Origin: UBA6109 sp035366835
Lineage (GTDB): Bacteria; Desulfobacterota; Syntrophia; Syntrophales; UBA6109
Direction of reading: 5' to 3'
Assembly (NCBI GenBank): GCA_035366835.1
Contig: DAOSIS010000010.1
Location: 46,137 to 110,136, forward strand
Length of the DNA stretch: 64,000 nucleotides
Made by a program: the position numbers and the translations under genes. Below the pieces are notes generated by a model. That model saw nothing but the letters and a program-made list of their open reading frames with translations. It searched no databases and was not told the origin of the DNA. Shown here one piece after another: positions 23,586-32,800 of the stretch; position 1 is the first letter of the stretch; every line of letters begins with the position of its first letter.

Positions 23586-24290
23586 GTGAACCGACAAAAC
23601 AGTATTTCTCCATCCAATCAAATCCTTATCTATTTCATGGCCATTCTGGCTTCGTTGGCCGCTTCCGCGAATCCGGTTACGGCCGCGGCGGAGGAAACCG
23701 TATCTCTTACGGAATTGGTCACCCGGCTGCAGGATAGCTATGAAAAGCTTTCGGATGTAAAAAGTTATTTTGTCCAGGAGACGACGATCAAGTCCCTTGG
23801 TAAGACGGAACGCGAAGAAGGCGAGTTTTTCTTCAAGAACCCCCGCAGGATGCTCTGGAATTACCTCAAGCCAAAGGCAAAAAAACTGATCATCAACCCG
23901 CAGACGACGTGGTTGTACGTTCCGGATGACGGCGTCGCATATGTGCAAAGCACGGAGAGCATCATGAAATCGCGGATATCCGTGAAATTCTTTTCGGGAT
24001 TGGCGAAGATCCAAGACGAATTCGAGATTCGTTTTGCCTCTCCATCGCGGGTGGACTCACAGGGGAATTATCTGCTCGATCTCACGGCAAAGGAACCGGA
24101 TGCTGCCCTGAAAAAGCTCTCCATGACCGTGGACAGGGAGCGCTATGTTATGACGCAGTTCTCCTTCACCGATGCATACGGCAATACGACCCTCATCCGC
24201 CTGCGGAACATCCAGTGGAATCCGGGGTTGTCCGAGGGCATTTTTTCTTTTCAACCGCCGGCGGGGATCGAAACGGTCCGGGTCCCGTGA
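23586..24290 (+). CDS. lolA: Outer-membrane lipoprotein carrier protein LolA family
   Basis: A 234-residue periplasmic protein with a signal peptide (hydrophobic core at residues about 14-35, ending AAAEE). LolA ferries lipoproteins across the periplasm to the outer membrane. The family pattern is seen in LVTRLQDSYEKLSDVKSYF, then EGEFFFKNPRRMLWNY and ending GIFSFQPPAGIE. The start is GTG 23586, with GGGAAG seven bases upstream; no in-frame ATG precedes the signal peptide. No lolB or lolCDE is adjacent. Confidence 0.85.
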   Translation: MNRQNSISPSNQILIYFMAILASLAASANPVTAAAEETVSLTELVTRLQDSYEKLSDVKSYFVQETTIKSLGKTEREEGEFFFKNPRRMLWNYLKPKAKKLIINPQTTWLYVPDDGVAYVQSTESIMKSRISVKFFSGLAKIQDEFEIRFASPSRVDSQGNYLLDLTAKEPDAALKKLSMTVDRERYVMTQFSFTDAYGNTTLIRLRNIQWNPGLSEGIFSFQPPAGIETVRVP

Positions 24291-24332
24291 CCCGATCCGA
24301 GGCGAGAAACCTTCGCTTTCCGGTAATATGCC

Positions 24333-24361
24333 TTGACAATTCCCGTCGTGGTCCTTTACAT
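24333..24361 (+). promoter_or_regulatory. Promoter of the universal stress protein gene
   Basis: A perfect TTGACA (24333-24338), 17 bases, then TTACAT (24356-24361). The gene starts 50 bases downstream. Confidence 0.7.
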
Positions 24362-24410
24362 TTACCAACAAATTCAACCATGCTGAGGAAGCCGAAAGGA
24401 GGAATCGTTC

Positions 24411-24857
24411 ATGTACAAGAAGGTGCTGATCCCGCTGGATGGATCCCCGCTGGCCGAATGCGTTCTGGGCCATCTCTTTAACCTGGCGAAGACAGGCAAC
24501 GTGGGCGAAGTGATCCTGATAGGAGTTGTCGAGATTCCGCCCGGATGGGCCAAAGAGGGTGTCGACTTTTACGCTGTCCGCGACACCAACATCGAGGAGA
24601 CGAAGGTCTATTTGGCGAAGGTCAAGAGCGACCTTGCCAAGGAAGGCATCTCCAAGGTGTCGACGGAAGTCATGGTCGGAAAGCCCGCAGATCTCATCAG
24701 CGAAACCGCCAAGAAGCTGGGTGCAGATTTGATCATCATCGCCACGCACGGTCACACGGGAATCAGCAAGTGGGTCTTCGGGAGCGTAGCGGACCGCGTC
24801 GTCCATTATTCCCAGATACCCGTAATGGTCATCCGGCCCGAAGGTTGCCGCTTGTAG
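24411..24857 (+). CDS. Universal stress protein (UspA family)
   Basis: A 148-residue cytoplasmic protein of single-domain Usp length. The first strand is KKVLIPLDGSPLAE. The ATP-binding signature GHTGISKWVFGSVADRVV follows the G-2x-G-9x-G-S form, so it is an ATP-binding Usp. AAAGGAGGAATCGTTC precedes the ATG. It has its own promoter and a downstream hairpin, so it is probably monocistronic. It is the gene next to the glycogen cluster, though no functional link is shown. Confidence 0.9.
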   Translation: MYKKVLIPLDGSPLAECVLGHLFNLAKTGNVGEVILIGVVEIPPGWAKEGVDFYAVRDTNIEETKVYLAKVKSDLAKEGISKVSTEVMVGKPADLISETAKKLGADLIIIATHGHTGISKWVFGSVADRVVHYSQIPVMVIRPEGCRL

Positions 24858-24891
24858 TCTTTTTTTCAGGAATTTTCACACCTGCAGATCG

Positions 24892-24930
24892 TCCGGCCTG
24901 CGTGGACTCCGGAACCGCAGGCCGGATTTC
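24892..24930 (+). terminator. Hairpin after the universal stress protein gene
   Basis: A perfect 11-bp stem TCCGGCCTGCG/CGCAGGCCGGA (24892-24902 with 24916-24926) with a 13-base loop, followed by TTTC. The weak U-tract lowers confidence. Confidence 0.5.
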
Positions 24931-24983
24931 AAGAAAAACGGCGGGCGATTTCCTTCTCGGAAGCGGATCGGCCTTCTCTTTTT

Positions 24984-25012
24984 TTGACATCTTCCCGTCA
25001 GCAAGTTTATCC
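24984..25012 (+). promoter_or_regulatory. Candidate promoter of the glycogen cluster
   Basis: TTGACA (24984-24989), a 17-base spacer and TTATCC (25007-25012), 44 bases before the debranching enzyme start. Confidence 0.55.
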
Positions 25013-25055
25013 TCTTTCGCAAGCGAGGTGAGAGCTTATCTCCCGGAGGGAAACG

Positions 25056-27065
25056 ATGCCGCATCCATCCATCGAAGATGTCCAGCGGTTGGATTTCCGT
25101 GAAGCCATGAAGCTGGAATGGCTCGATGCCAACGGAACCGGCGGCTATGCCTCAAGCACGATCTTTTCCTGCCATACGAGAAAATACCATGGACTTCTGG
25201 TGACCAACCTCCGCGACCCTGCGGGCCGTTTCGTGCTTCTTTCGAAATTCGAGGATTCCCTCCGAAGCAAGCGGGGAGAACTTTTCCTGTCTCTACACCG
25301 CTACCCCGGCGTCCTCTTCCCCGGGATGCCGGCGGGACTCCGTGAATTCCGCCTCGATCCGTGTCCCTCCTTCGTCTACGCCGCCGAGGATCTGAGGATC
25401 CGCAAGTCTCTTCTGACCGTCCACGGGAAGGACCTTCTGCTGGTCCGCTACGATCTGGAAGAGGGTCCGCCGTCCGCTGTCCTCTGCATCAAGCCCCTGC
25501 TTGCGTTCCGCGGGTATCATGACCTCGCCAGGGAGAACCCCTTCTTCCGAGGCGGGATCCAGGATCGGAAAAACGGTTTCAGAATCGACCCCTATGAAGG
25601 GATGCCGCCGCTCTTCGTCCAGACGAATGTCCGCTCCTCCTTCCGGCCGTCGCCGGCCTGGTACCGGGACTTCGTCTACGAGGAAGAACGGGCCCGCGGG
25701 TACGACTGGAAAGAAGACTTGGTGATGCCGGGCATTCTCGAGATTCCGATTCGAAAAGGCGTCGGCGCGATCGTGTCCGTCTCCCTCGAGCCCCGCTGTG
25801 AACAGATCAAGAAGACCTGGAACCGTGAAATCGAGCGGCGGGCCGAAGCGAGGAACCAGGACGAAGACTGGGCGAGGCGCTTTGTTCCCGAAGAGGACCG
25901 GACGCTCGTGTCATCCCTTCTGGCAGCCAGCCGCCAGTTTCTGATCCGGGGCCCTCACGGCCGGCCGGCGATCGTGGCCGGCTATCACTGGTTCGGCGCG
26001 TGGGGACGCGATACGCTCTGGTCCCTCCCCGGTCTCACCTTCTGCCTCGGCCGCCACCGTGAAGGTCTTGAAATCCTGACCGCGCTCGGCGGGCAGGAGC
26101 GAGACGGCGTGCTGCCCAATATTCTCTCCGACGACGGCGAAGGCGGCGCCTACAACACCGTGGACGCGTCACTTCTCTTCTTCTGGGCCGTCCAGCAGAT
26201 GCTGCAATTCGGCGGTGACCCCGAAGAGGTGCGGGCCGATCTGTGGCCGGTGATGAAGAGGATCCTGCAGCGGTATGCGGAGGGGACGATCTGGGGCATC
26301 CATGCGGCCGAAAACGGCCTCCTGTCCGCCGGCAGCGCGCAGACCCACCTCACCTGGATGGATGCCGTCGTGGACGGGAAACCCGTCACGCCCCGCTGCG
26401 GCTTCGCAGTGGACATCAACGCTCTCTGGTACAACGCCCTGTGCTTTGCCAGCGAATTGTCACGGCGATTCGGGGACGATTTCTTCGCATTCGACGAATA
26501 CATCGGCCGCTTCCAGAATTCCTTTGTCGATACCTTCTGGTACGGCGCCGGCGGCTATCTCGGCGACACATGGGACAACGGCGTCCTCGACATCTCGCTC
26601 AGGCCGAACATGATCCTGGCCGTTTCCCTGCCGCACTCGCCGCTCGACGCCGAGAAGCGCGCCCTCGTCGTCCGGGCCGTGCAGGAAGACCTCCTCACCC
26701 CGCGCGGCCTTCGCACGCTCTCTCCGAAGGACCCGTCCTACCGCGGACGCTGCGCCGGAGACCAGGCCTCCCGCGATTCGGCCTATCACCAGGGCACGGT
26801 CTGGCCGTGGCTGCTGTCTCCCTTCGGCGAAGCCTACTTGAAGGTCTCCGAAGACCGGTCCCGGGCGCGGAGTTTCCTGACCGCCCTTTTGAGAGATTTT
26901 CTTCGCTCCCATCTGCACGAAGCGGGGTTGGGCAGCATCTCCGAGATTTTCGACGGCGATCCACCCCACGAGGCGCGCGGATGCATCGCGCAGGCGTGGA
27001 GCGTGGCGGGAGTGCTCCGTCTCTATCGCATCCTCTCCGACGCCGCCGATCGCCCGCAAACATAA
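25056..27065 (+). CDS. Glycogen debranching enzyme (amylo-alpha-1,6-glucosidase, GH133-type)
   Basis: A 669-residue protein with an N-terminal beta domain (residues about 1-260, starting LEWLDANGTGGYASST) and a C-terminal (alpha/alpha)6 glucosidase domain. Core motifs are AGYHWFGAWGRDTLWSLPGL, NTVDASLLFFWA, LTWMDA and YHQGTVWPWLLSPF, with catalytic acids expected in the GRD and WMDA regions. It removes alpha-1,6 branches during glycogen breakdown in the cytoplasm. CGGAGGG precedes ATG 25056. It leads a same-strand cluster of four alpha-glucan genes reaching 34077. Confidence 0.93.
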   Translation: MPHPSIEDVQRLDFREAMKLEWLDANGTGGYASSTIFSCHTRKYHGLLVTNLRDPAGRFVLLSKFEDSLRSKRGELFLSLHRYPGVLFPGMPAGLREFRLDPCPSFVYAAEDLRIRKSLLTVHGKDLLLVRYDLEEGPPSAVLCIKPLLAFRGYHDLARENPFFRGGIQDRKNGFRIDPYEGMPPLFVQTNVRSSFRPSPAWYRDFVYEEERARGYDWKEDLVMPGILEIPIRKGVGAIVSVSLEPRCEQIKKTWNREIERRAEARNQDEDWARRFVPEEDRTLVSSLLAASRQFLIRGPHGRPAIVAGYHWFGAWGRDTLWSLPGLTFCLGRHREGLEILTALGGQERDGVLPNILSDDGEGGAYNTVDASLLFFWAVQQMLQFGGDPEEVRADLWPVMKRILQRYAEGTIWGIHAAENGLLSAGSAQTHLTWMDAVVDGKPVTPRCGFAVDINALWYNALCFASELSRRFGDDFFAFDEYIGRFQNSFVDTFWYGAGGYLGDTWDNGVLDISLRPNMILAVSLPHSPLDAEKRALVVRAVQEDLLTPRGLRTLSPKDPSYRGRCAGDQASRDSAYHQGTVWPWLLSPFGEAYLKVSEDRSRARSFLTALLRDFLRSHLHEAGLGSISEIFDGDPPHEARGCIAQAWSVAGVLRLYRILSDAADRPQT

Positions 27066-27192
27066 GGAACGACTCATTTTTGTTTACTTTCCCGGCGTTC
27101 TGTGCCAACCTCTTTCGGCGGTGTCGGACACGGAACGCGGCGGCCGTGCCCGAGAGGGCATGAGAACACAAAGGCAAGGAGATCCTTACCCG

Positions 27193-28449
27193 ATGCGCAT
27201 CCTCATGTTCGGCTGGGAATTTCCCCCTCATATGAGCGGCGGCCTGGGGACGGCCTGTTTCGGAATGACGAAGGCCCTGGTCGAGCGGGGCCACCACATC
27301 CTCTTCGTTCTACCTTCCGCCAGCGAAGAGACGTGCGATTCCCACGTCGAGCTCCTGTCCGCGTCGCGTATCCCCTTATCCGAAGATGCGGAACGGGGCC
27401 CGCTCACGGGCCTTGACCTCCACAGGATTCGTTCCTCCCTCCGCCCGTACCCGAGCCCGTCAGGGCACCGTCAACCGCCGCCGCGCAGGAGCGGAGGCCG
27501 CTCCTATGTGGACTTGACGGGGCAGTACGGTCCGGACCTCCTGTCGGAGGTGATCCGCTACGGGAACGTCGCGGGCGCCGTCGGGGCCGGGAAGGCCTTC
27601 GACGTCATCCATGCCCACGACTGGATGAGTGTCTTCGCCGGCCTCCGGGCCAGAAGCAGCAGCGGGAAGCCGCTGGTCCTCCACATCCACGCCCTCGAAT
27701 ACGACCGCAGCGGCGAAAACATCAACCGCGACATCTTCGAAATCGAGCGTTGGGGGATGACCCAGGCCGATGCCGTGGTCGCCGTCAGCCATTACACCAA
27801 GGGCAGGATCGTGGAGCTCTACGGCATCCCCGCCGAAAAGATCTTCGTCGTCCACAACGCCGTCTCCCGCTCGGAGGCGCAGTCATCCCTGCAGGTCGTC
27901 AAGATCCCCGTACGGAAGATCGTGCTCTTCCTGGGCCGCATCACCTTCCAGAAAGGGCCGGACTATTTCGTGGCGGCGGCGGCAAAGCTGCTGCGGCGCA
28001 TCCCCGATCTGACCTTCGTGATGGCGGGCTCCGGCGACATGATGATCCAGATGGTCGAGCGCGTCGCCGAACTCGGGATCGGCCAGCATTTTCATTTTAC
28101 GGGTTTTCTTCGCGGCGAAGACGTCGAGCGGATGTTCGCGATGAGCGATCTGTACGTCATGCCGAGCGTCTCCGAACCGTTCGGGATTTCGCCCCTGGAG
28201 GCGATGATGTACGATGTCCCGGTGATCCTTTCGAAATCCTCCGGTGTCGCGGAGATCCTCCGCCACGCACCGCAGGTGGATTTCTGGGACGTCGACGGAA
28301 TGGCGGAGAAGATGGCCGCCTTGCTGAGCGACCCGGACCTCGCGCGGCAGGTCGTGGAAGACTGCCGCATCGAGATGCAGCGGATCCATTGGGACCGCGC
28401 GGCGGAGGAGCTGGAGTCCATCTACCACCGCCTCATCCGGTCAGGATGA
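27193..28449 (+). CDS. GT4-family glycosyltransferase, glycogen synthase-like
   Basis: A 418-residue GT-B enzyme. The N-terminal MRILMFGWEFPPHMSGGLGT is the nucleotide-sugar/acceptor loop seen in starch and glycogen synthase-like GT4/GT5 proteins. DVIHAHDWMS follows. The C-terminal domain has VLFLGRITFQKGPDYFV and the E-x7-E motif SEPFGISPLEAM. A sugar-nucleotide-dependent alpha-glucan transferase is likely from context. A GTG at 27121 would add 24 residues, but AAGGAG before ATG 27193 favours the shorter form. It lies between the debranching and GH57 genes. Confidence 0.88.
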   Translation: MRILMFGWEFPPHMSGGLGTACFGMTKALVERGHHILFVLPSASEETCDSHVELLSASRIPLSEDAERGPLTGLDLHRIRSSLRPYPSPSGHRQPPPRRSGGRSYVDLTGQYGPDLLSEVIRYGNVAGAVGAGKAFDVIHAHDWMSVFAGLRARSSSGKPLVLHIHALEYDRSGENINRDIFEIERWGMTQADAVVAVSHYTKGRIVELYGIPAEKIFVVHNAVSRSEAQSSLQVVKIPVRKIVLFLGRITFQKGPDYFVAAAAKLLRRIPDLTFVMAGSGDMMIQMVERVAELGIGQHFHFTGFLRGEDVERMFAMSDLYVMPSVSEPFGISPLEAMMYDVPVILSKSSGVAEILRHAPQVDFWDVDGMAEKMAALLSDPDLARQVVEDCRIEMQRIHWDRAAEELESIYHRLIRSG

Positions 28450-28540
28450 AGAGCCGCGTGCCGTTTCGGTTCGCGCACGTCTTCACCGCGTCTGCCGATG
28501 CGGCGCCGCCGCAGGATCCCGCACCAGGAAAGTCGACGCC

Positions 28541-29731
28541 ATGCCGAGCCTCTGCCTGTACTTCGAAGTCCACCAGCCCCGCCGGCTGCGCCATTTCACC
28601 GTCTTCGACATCGGCCGTGCACAACCCTACGAGGATGAAGTGCAGAACCGGCAAATCCTCGACAAGGTGGCCGAGAAGTGCTATCTGCCCGCCAACGCGG
28701 TCATCCTCGATCTGATCCGGCGGCACGACGGAAGGTTCCGTATCGCCTATTCGCTCACCGGCGTGATTCTGGAACAGTTGGAAACCCGGCGCCCGGACGT
28801 CCTGAAGAGTTTCCAGGAACTGGCCGGCACGGGATGCGTGGAATTCCTCAACGAAACCTACTACCACTCCCTCTGCAGCCTCTATTCTCCCCGGGAATTC
28901 GAGGCGCAGGTGATGCTCCACAGGAAGAAGATCAGGGAGCTGTTCGGGCAGGAGGCCGTGACCTTCCGCAACACCGAGCTTCTCCACAGCAACGACCTTG
29001 CCGCAAAGGCCGCGGCAATGGGCTACGAGGTCGTCCTCGCCGAAGGCACGGAGCGGGTCCTCGGCTGCCGGAGCCCCAACTTCGTCTATCGTCCGGCCGG
29101 CGCCGGGATCAAGATCCTTCTCCGGAACTACCGGCTTTCCGATGACGTCGCCTTCCGCTTTTCAAACCGCCAGTGGCGCGAGTACCCCCTGACACCCGCA
29201 AAATTCGCCCATTGGATCCACCAGGACGCCGACGCACAGGTGATCAACCTGTTCATGGACTACGAGACCTTCGGAGAACACCAGTGGGCAGACAGCGGGA
29301 TCTTCACCTTCCTCAGGCAGATGCCCGCCGAACTTCTCAGGCACCCCGGTTTCGCCTTCCACACACCCTCCGAAGTCGCCGATCGCCATGAGCCTGCCGG
29401 GATTCTGGACGTTCCCGATGCCGTCTCCTGGGCGGATGTGGAAAGGGACTTGACGGCCTGGCGGGGAAATGCCATGCAGGGGGACGCGTTGACCAGCCTC
29501 TATGGAATGGAGAAGGACGTACGCCGTGCGAAGAGCCGGAAGCTCCTCCGGGATTGGCGGTTGCTCCAAACGTCCGATCATTTTTATTACATGTGCACGA
29601 AGTGGTTCGAAGACGGGGACGTCCACAAATACTTCAACCCCTATGAGTCGCCCTACGACGCCTATATCAACTACATGAACATCCTGGACGATTTTTCCTG
29701 GAAGCTGAACCGGAAGAAGGCGACGGCCTGA
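28541..29731 (+). CDS. Glycoside hydrolase family 57 (alpha-amylase / 4-alpha-glucanotransferase)
   Basis: A 396-residue GH57 catalytic domain. Conserved region 1 is YFEVHQPRRL at the N-terminus. The nucleophile Glu146 lies in FRNTELLHSND, and the acid/base Asp240 in LFMDYETFGEHQW. The family acts on alpha-1,4-glucans in the cytoplasm, as amylase or transferase; which activity cannot be told. There is no signal peptide. It sits 91 bases after the GT4 gene and 92 bases before the fusion gene in the same direction. Confidence 0.9.
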   Translation: MPSLCLYFEVHQPRRLRHFTVFDIGRAQPYEDEVQNRQILDKVAEKCYLPANAVILDLIRRHDGRFRIAYSLTGVILEQLETRRPDVLKSFQELAGTGCVEFLNETYYHSLCSLYSPREFEAQVMLHRKKIRELFGQEAVTFRNTELLHSNDLAAKAAAMGYEVVLAEGTERVLGCRSPNFVYRPAGAGIKILLRNYRLSDDVAFRFSNRQWREYPLTPAKFAHWIHQDADAQVINLFMDYETFGEHQWADSGIFTFLRQMPAELLRHPGFAFHTPSEVADRHEPAGILDVPDAVSWADVERDLTAWRGNAMQGDALTSLYGMEKDVRRAKSRKLLRDWRLLQTSDHFYYMCTKWFEDGDVHKYFNPYESPYDAYINYMNILDDFSWKLNRKKATA

Positions 29732-29823
29732 CCGCTGCGGCGAAGCGAAGAACCTGCTGGCATACGGAAGGATGTTCCGCCCTGGAGCGGGACATCCGCA
29801 AAGCCCCCGCAAGGAGATGACCC

Positions 29824-32800
29824 ATGGCAAAACAGCGCAACGGCTATCTGTTCGAAATCAGTTGGGAGGTCTGCAACAAGGTCGGCGGCATCCACACGGT
29901 CATCGCAAGCAAGCTGCGCGAGGCCGCACAGTATTACGGGGACCAGTACCTCCTGTTCGGCCCCGACCTGAAAACGAACATCGATTTCGAGGAGACGGAC
30001 GAGGAGTGCTGGCCCCGGCTTCGGGAGGCCGCCGCCATCAAGGAAATCTCCTGCCGCTGCGGACGATGGAAAGTCCCGGGCGATCCGCGGGTCATCCTCG
30101 TGAGCGCCGGATCGAAGTACAACAAGGAACAGCTCCTCTACCGGATCTGGGAGGACTACGGCGTCGATTCCATTGCCGGCGGCTGGGACTATATCGAGCC
30201 GGTCATGTTCAGTTACGCCTGCGGCGAGGTGATCGAGATCGCCTACAACCTGATGGTGCGCCCCCACAATCTTCCGGCGGTGGCGCAGGTCCATGAATGG
30301 ATGTGCGGAGCGGCCCTCCTGTGCCTGAAGAAAAGGGTGCCGGAGATCGGGACGGTTTTCACGACCCACGCCACGATCCTCGGACGTTCGATGGCCGGTT
30401 CCGGGATCGACATCTACGCCGACATGGAGCGGATCTCGCCGAAGCGGGAGGCCTCCACCCACAACATCACGGCGAAGTATTCCATGGAGACCGTATCGGC
30501 CCGGGAGGCCGACTGCTTCACGACGGTCAGCGAGATCACCGCCGTGGAGGCGAAGAATTTCCTGGGCCGCGCTCCCGATGTCATCACGACGAACGGCCTG
30601 GACATGGAGCACATTCCGGATCTTGCGCAGGACCGGACGCCGGCCCTCCACGCCAGGGAAAAACTGCTTGCCGCCGCGTCCCGTTTTCTCCGCAAGGACA
30701 TCTCGCCGGCCACGAAGATCATGGTGATCTCGGGACGGTACGAGTTCCACAACAAGGGGATCGACGTCTTTCTGAATGCCCTGGGGCGATTGGAGCATGA
30801 GGCGGCGGCGGGCGACCCCGTCCTGGCTTTCCTGCTGGTCTTGGGAGGCCACACCGATCTGATCCCGCTGCTGCAGGGTGACCAGATGAAGCCGGACCAG
30901 GGCAACGCGCCCATCGCCACCCACCGTCTCCACTACGAGGCGTCGGACCCGATCCTGCAGACCTGCAATCGCCTGGGTCTGAAAAACAGCGTTCAGAACC
31001 GGATCAACATCATCTTCATCCCGGCCTACCTCAACGGCCATGACGGCTTCCTGGACATGACCTACTACGAGGCCCTCTCCGGCTGCGACCTCGCCGTCTT
31101 CCCGTCCTACTACGAGCCGTGGGGCTACACGCCGCTGGAGAGCGCCGCCTATGCCTTGCCCACGGTCACCACCGATCAGGCGGGCTTCGGCCTGTGGGTG
31201 CAGAACCGGTTCGGCGAGAACAAGGGCGTGATGCTGCTCAAACGCAGGGGGCAGCCGGCAGCGGTGATCGAGGATCACCTGCACGGGATTCTCCGCGACT
31301 TCCTGACCTGGTCGGACCAGGAGCGCGACGAGCGCCGCAAGGAAGCACGGAAGGTGGCCGTGCAATCGAACTGGCGGGAGTTCTACAAACTGTACCTGAA
31401 GGCCTACGACCGGGCCCTGGCGGTCGCCGCGTCCCGCGCCGAGCACCTCGCCGTCGAGATGGAGACGCCGGACAAGCAGACCTTCACCGGCGCCATCTCG
31501 ACGCAGCCCCACTTCCGCACCTTCACGGCGATTGCGAATCTTCCGGAAAAGATCGGGCGTCTGCGCGAGCTCGCCTATAACCTCTGGTGGTCCTGGAACC
31601 CGAAGGCGCGCGAACTGTTCGTCTCCCTCGACCCCAACCTGTGGACCCAGATGGGCAACAATCCCGTCCGGATGCTGGAATCGGTCTCGCCGGAGCGCCT
31701 GCTCGAGGCGGCCCAGAATTCGGGCTATCTCAGCCAGTACAATCTCACCTTCCAGCAATTCGACAGCTACATGAACGAGAAGCCTTCGCACCGCAGGGTC
31801 CGCAGTTCGCAGGACGTCAAGCGGTCCTCACCGGTCGCGTACTTTTCCGCGGAATACGGCCTGCACGAGTGCATCCCCATCTACTCCGGCGGCCTGGGAA
31901 CGCTCTCCGGCGACCACCTGAAGACCGCGAGCGATCTCAACATCCCCCTCGTCGGCGTCGGGATCCTGTACAAGAGCGGATTCTTCCGGCAGGTCCTTGA
32001 CCGCAACGGAATCCAGATCGCGGAATACCCGGAAAACGATTTTTCCAATATGCCGGTGCAGATCGTCAGGGACGACCGCGGCAACGAGGTCCAGATCTCG
32101 CTCGATCTCCCCGGCAGAACCCTCTTCGCGAACATCTGGGAAGTCAAGGTGGGGCGGGTTTCCCTGTACCTGCTCGATACCGACGTGCCGCGCAACACTG
32201 TCCAGGACCGGAAGATCACCTCGCGCCTCTACTATGCCGATCCGCGCACGCGGATCGAGCAGGAGATCCTGCTGGGCATGGGCGGGGTCAGGCTGCTCCG
32301 CAAACTGGGAATCCGGCCCTCCGTGTACCACATCAACGAGGGCCACTCGGCCTTCCTGATCTTCGAGCGGATCTCCATGCTCATGAAGGAGGAAAGGCTG
32401 AGCTTCGACGAGGCGGCGGAAGCCGTCCGCGCCGGAACCGTCTTCACGACCCACACGCCCGTCGAGGCCGGCAACGAACGGTTCCCCAGGGAATTGATCG
32501 AGCATTATTTCAGCAACTTCGTCAAATGCACCGGCATCTCCTGGTCCAAGTTCTGGGAACTCGGGCTCAAGGAGGCCGGCGAGGACAAGCCCTTCTTCAT
32601 GACCGTCCTCGCCCTGAAGATGAGTTACATGGGCAACGCCGTGAGCCGCGTCCACGGCCAGGTGTCGCGCCGCATGTGGCGCGACGTCTGGAAGGGGTTC
32701 CACGAATCGGACATCCCGATCCAGCACGTCACCAACGGGGCGCATCACATGTCCTACCTCGCCCCGCGCATGAGGGAGGTGCTGGACAACTTCCTGGGGA